A DNA stretch of 64,000 bases, taken from NCBI RefSeq assembly GCF_017908035.1, contig NZ_JAEQMU010000001.1:1-64000 (forward strand), given 5' to 3'. Every line of letters starts with the position of its first letter. The stretch's first letter is position 1. The notes beneath the pieces are model-generated. The model was not told the DNA's origin, searched no databases, and was given only the letters and a program-made list of their open reading frames with translations. This stretch comes from Sphingobacterium tabacisoli. GTDB lineage: Bacteria; Bacteroidota; Bacteroidia; Sphingobacteriales; Sphingobacteriaceae. This document shows positions 61,882 through 64,000 of the stretch, one piece after another. A program made the translations under genes and the position numbers.

Positions 61882-64000
61882 ATGAGAAAGCATATTTTTA
61901 TCGTTTTACTGAGCGGTTGTTTGTCTATTTTTAAGACAGAAGCACAGGTGCTTAAAGCGCATCAACATCCCAAACTATTAAATCCTATATTACCTGGTTA
62001 TTTTGCTGACCCTACAATAAAAAAAATAGGTGATACCTATTATATTTATGCAACTACGGACGGCACTGGGTGGGGGGCAGGACCTTCTCAAGTCTGGACT
62101 TCAAAAGACTTTCTTAACTGGACAATACAACCTATGAATTGGCCTAATACACATTGGTACTGGGCTCCTGATATGACACAAGGGTATGACGGACGGTATT
62201 ATCTGTATTACAGTCAACCTGTGGAAATATTTGGAGCAGTATCGGATACGCCTGTTGGTCCATGGGTCTCGATAGCCCCTGAAGGAAAATCAGTTATTCC
62301 TAACTATCTAATCCCAGGTGTGATTACATTGGATGCGCAATCGTTTACCGATGATGATGGACGAATTTATATGTTTTGGGGAACATGGGGGATCTATCCG
62401 GATCATGGTTGTGCAGTTGGCCTATTAAATAAGGATATGAAGAGTTTTGAGAAGATAGATCTTATCCCTAATACGGTGGCGAAAGAGTTTTTCGAAGCAC
62501 CTATTATGTTTAAGAGGAATAACGTATATTATATGATGTATTCTTCTGGACATTGTGAAGATCATACTTATCGAGTGCAATATGTAAAGAGTACAACAGG
62601 ACCAATGGGGCCATTCGAGTATCCTGATGAAAATCCAATTTTGGTGACTAATGAAGATGGTTCAATACATGGCCCTGGACATCATAGCATTTTGGAAGAG
62701 GACGGACGTTTTTTCATTGTCTACCATCGACATAATAATCCCCATTCGGGCGGAGGATTCCATAGACAGGTAGCTGTTGATGAATTGTTTTTTACCGCCG
62801 ATGGTAATATCGAAAAGGTCAAACCTACACACAAAGGTATACAGGATCTGATTAAGGGTAAAGGGCCTGAAGACTTGGCCCTGGGCAAACCTGTAAAAGC
62901 TTCGTCTTATTACAATGAGGATTTTAGACCTTCTTTTGCAGTAGATCAGAATAATGGTACGCTTTGGCGTGCTGAAGAAAACCATCAGTCGGCATGGATG
63001 AGTGTGGATCTAGGTCAGGCTCAGGACGTGCAAACAGTATCTATCCAGTTTGAGTATCCAACATATGCTTATCAGTATACGGTAGAGACATCATTAGATG
63101 GACACAATTGGACTTTGTTTGTAGATCGGTCTGAAAATAATCGTTGGGGAAGCCCAATTCTCGAACATGGTCAAGTAAAGGCTCGTTATGTTCGCTTGAA
63201 TATCTTGAATACACAGCTAAAAGGACTACCTCGTGGCGTATGGAACATGATGGTATATGGTACACGGATGAAACAGGAGACCATTTGGTCGGATCCGCAA
63301 ACTATGCCTGAAATCACTAGAACTTTTGGAAATCTGTTGCATTTGGATGCCGGTGGATACCAAGAAGGACAGCGCCTTTCGATCATCGAAAATAAAGGAA
63401 TATTAGGTGACAAAATCAAATCGGAGCAAACGGTTTTGGTCAAAAACTACCAAGGAAGAAAGGCCTTTTTCTTTAATGGAGCTACAGCATTTCGTTCTAC
63501 ATTTGCCGTCCCACAGTCGCTGGAAGGTAATAGCCCCTATACGGTGTCTATGTGGGTGAACAATCCGACTGTTGGCCGATTTGAAGATGTTTTGGCTTGG
63601 TCCAAAGGAGGGCAAGATCTTACAAAGGCGGTCTTTGGCGTAGGTAATGATCCGCAACGGGGAGCTGTTGTGCATGGATCTTGGCCAGATCTAGGGTTTA
63701 AGCAGGCGCCGTCAGCTGATCAATGGCATCATGTTGTTATTTCTTTTGATGGATATATAGAACGTCTATTTGTGGACAATGTACTGCAAAGAGAGGAAAA
63801 TAGGATGTTGTTTGTTAGGACGGCTGATTCCTTTGTGATCGGTGCTTCAGACGCTTTTGATAACAATTTCTCAGGTTATCTGGCCGATCTACAGCTTTAT
63901 AATAAAGGCTTGTCAAGCGAAGAAATTTCAGCATTGTATATGCAGCAAGCGTCGCAGTCATCTTTCTTTGCAATACAAACAGATGATTTGGATTTAGGCG
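61882..64000 (+). CDS. GH43-family glycosidase with CBM32 and LamG domains (3' end outside window)
   Basis: The exported enzyme begins at the ATG at 61882 and stays open to the window end (706 codons visible). A signal peptide (about 1-21) precedes the five-bladed propeller of GH43 (about 31-320), with the three catalytic acids in usual context: Asp43 (YFADPTI), Asp151 (TLDAQSF) and Glu205 (FFEAPIMF). A discoidin-like CBM32 follows (about 332-460, AWMSVDLGQAQDV, KARYVRLNI), then a LamG domain (about 525-690). GH43 enzymes are mostly alpha-L-arabinofuranosidases or beta-xylosidases, and HypAA, the partner of HypBA1 in Bifidobacterium, is a GH43. Exact specificity cannot be decided here. Confidence 0.9.
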   Translation, partial: MRKHIFIVLLSGCLSIFKTEAQVLKAHQHPKLLNPILPGYFADPTIKKIGDTYYIYATTDGTGWGAGPSQVWTSKDFLNWTIQPMNWPNTHWYWAPDMTQGYDGRYYLYYSQPVEIFGAVSDTPVGPWVSIAPEGKSVIPNYLIPGVITLDAQSFTDDDGRIYMFWGTWGIYPDHGCAVGLLNKDMKSFEKIDLIPNTVAKEFFEAPIMFKRNNVYYMMYSSGHCEDHTYRVQYVKSTTGPMGPFEYPDENPILVTNEDGSIHGPGHHSILEEDGRFFIVYHRHNNPHSGGGFHRQVAVDELFFTADGNIEKVKPTHKGIQDLIKGKGPEDLALGKPVKASSYYNEDFRPSFAVDQNNGTLWRAEENHQSAWMSVDLGQAQDVQTVSIQFEYPTYAYQYTVETSLDGHNWTLFVDRSENNRWGSPILEHGQVKARYVRLNILNTQLKGLPRGVWNMMVYGTRMKQETIWSDPQTMPEITRTFGNLLHLDAGGYQEGQRLSIIENKGILGDKIKSEQTVLVKNYQGRKAFFFNGATAFRSTFAVPQSLEGNSPYTVSMWVNNPTVGRFEDVLAWSKGGQDLTKAVFGVGNDPQRGAVVHGSWPDLGFKQAPSADQWHHVVISFDGYIERLFVDNVLQREENRMLFVRTADSFVIGASDAFDNNFSGYLADLQLYNKGLSSEEISALYMQQASQSSFFAIQTDDLDLG

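Overview
The window looks like a chromosomal segment of a Bacteroidota bacterium, most likely of the Sphingobacteriaceae (Sphingobacterium or Pedobacter type). The signs are five SusC/SusD outer-membrane uptake pairs, three ECF sigma/FecR pairs whose FecR proteins carry a C-terminal DUF4974-like region, near-consensus Bacteroidota promoters (TTG-N19-TAnnTTTG), AT-rich DNA, and many secreted lipoproteins and glycosidases. I saw no rRNA, tRNA, CRISPR array, IS element or phage genes.

Left part (1-31.7 kb): three sigma-regulated uptake loci. Locus 1 (344-7411, minus) is sigma, FecR, SusC with an STN signalling domain, SusD. Locus 2 (11932-20064, minus) has the same order plus a TlpA-like thioredoxin lipoprotein or periplasmic protein. 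Locus 3 (20245-31667, plus) is divergent from locus 2 across 180 bp and is the longest: sigma, FecR, SusC, SusD, DUF4843 lipoprotein, PKD-like lipoprotein, thioredoxin, TlpA. Between loci 1 and 2 lies an accessory stretch with a decayed GNAT acetyltransferase, an unrecognised 292-residue protein, an Rpn/PD-(D/E)XK nuclease, a small membrane protein and gene debris.

Middle (31.7-32.4 kb): a decay zone with the 3' ends of a nitroreductase gene and of another susD gene, closed by a strong terminator. It separates locus 3 from the right part.

Right part (32.4-64 kb): a secreted DUF5695-like protein (minus) diverges from an AraC regulator. The regulator is followed by a same-strand array with every enzyme needed to take trans-4-hydroxy-L-proline to 2-oxoglutarate: 2-epimerase, FAD-dependent D-hydroxyproline oxidase, DHDPS-family deaminase, 2-oxoglutarate semialdehyde dehydrogenase. 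It continues with three peptidases (DUF885, DPP4-like S9, M61), an APC amino-acid permease and a GH127-family beta-L-arabinofuranosidase. Then come two SusC/SusD pairs without sigma/FecR and a GH43-CBM32-LamG enzyme cut by the window end.

Taken together, the right part reads as a candidate locus for using plant hydroxyproline-rich glycoproteins (extensins, arabinogalactan proteins): arabinosidases strip Hyp-linked arabinose, SusC/D pairs import the products, peptidases release Pro/Hyp peptides and amino acids, and the Hyp enzymes feed the TCA cycle. That synthesis is inference. The individual family calls are well supported by motifs.
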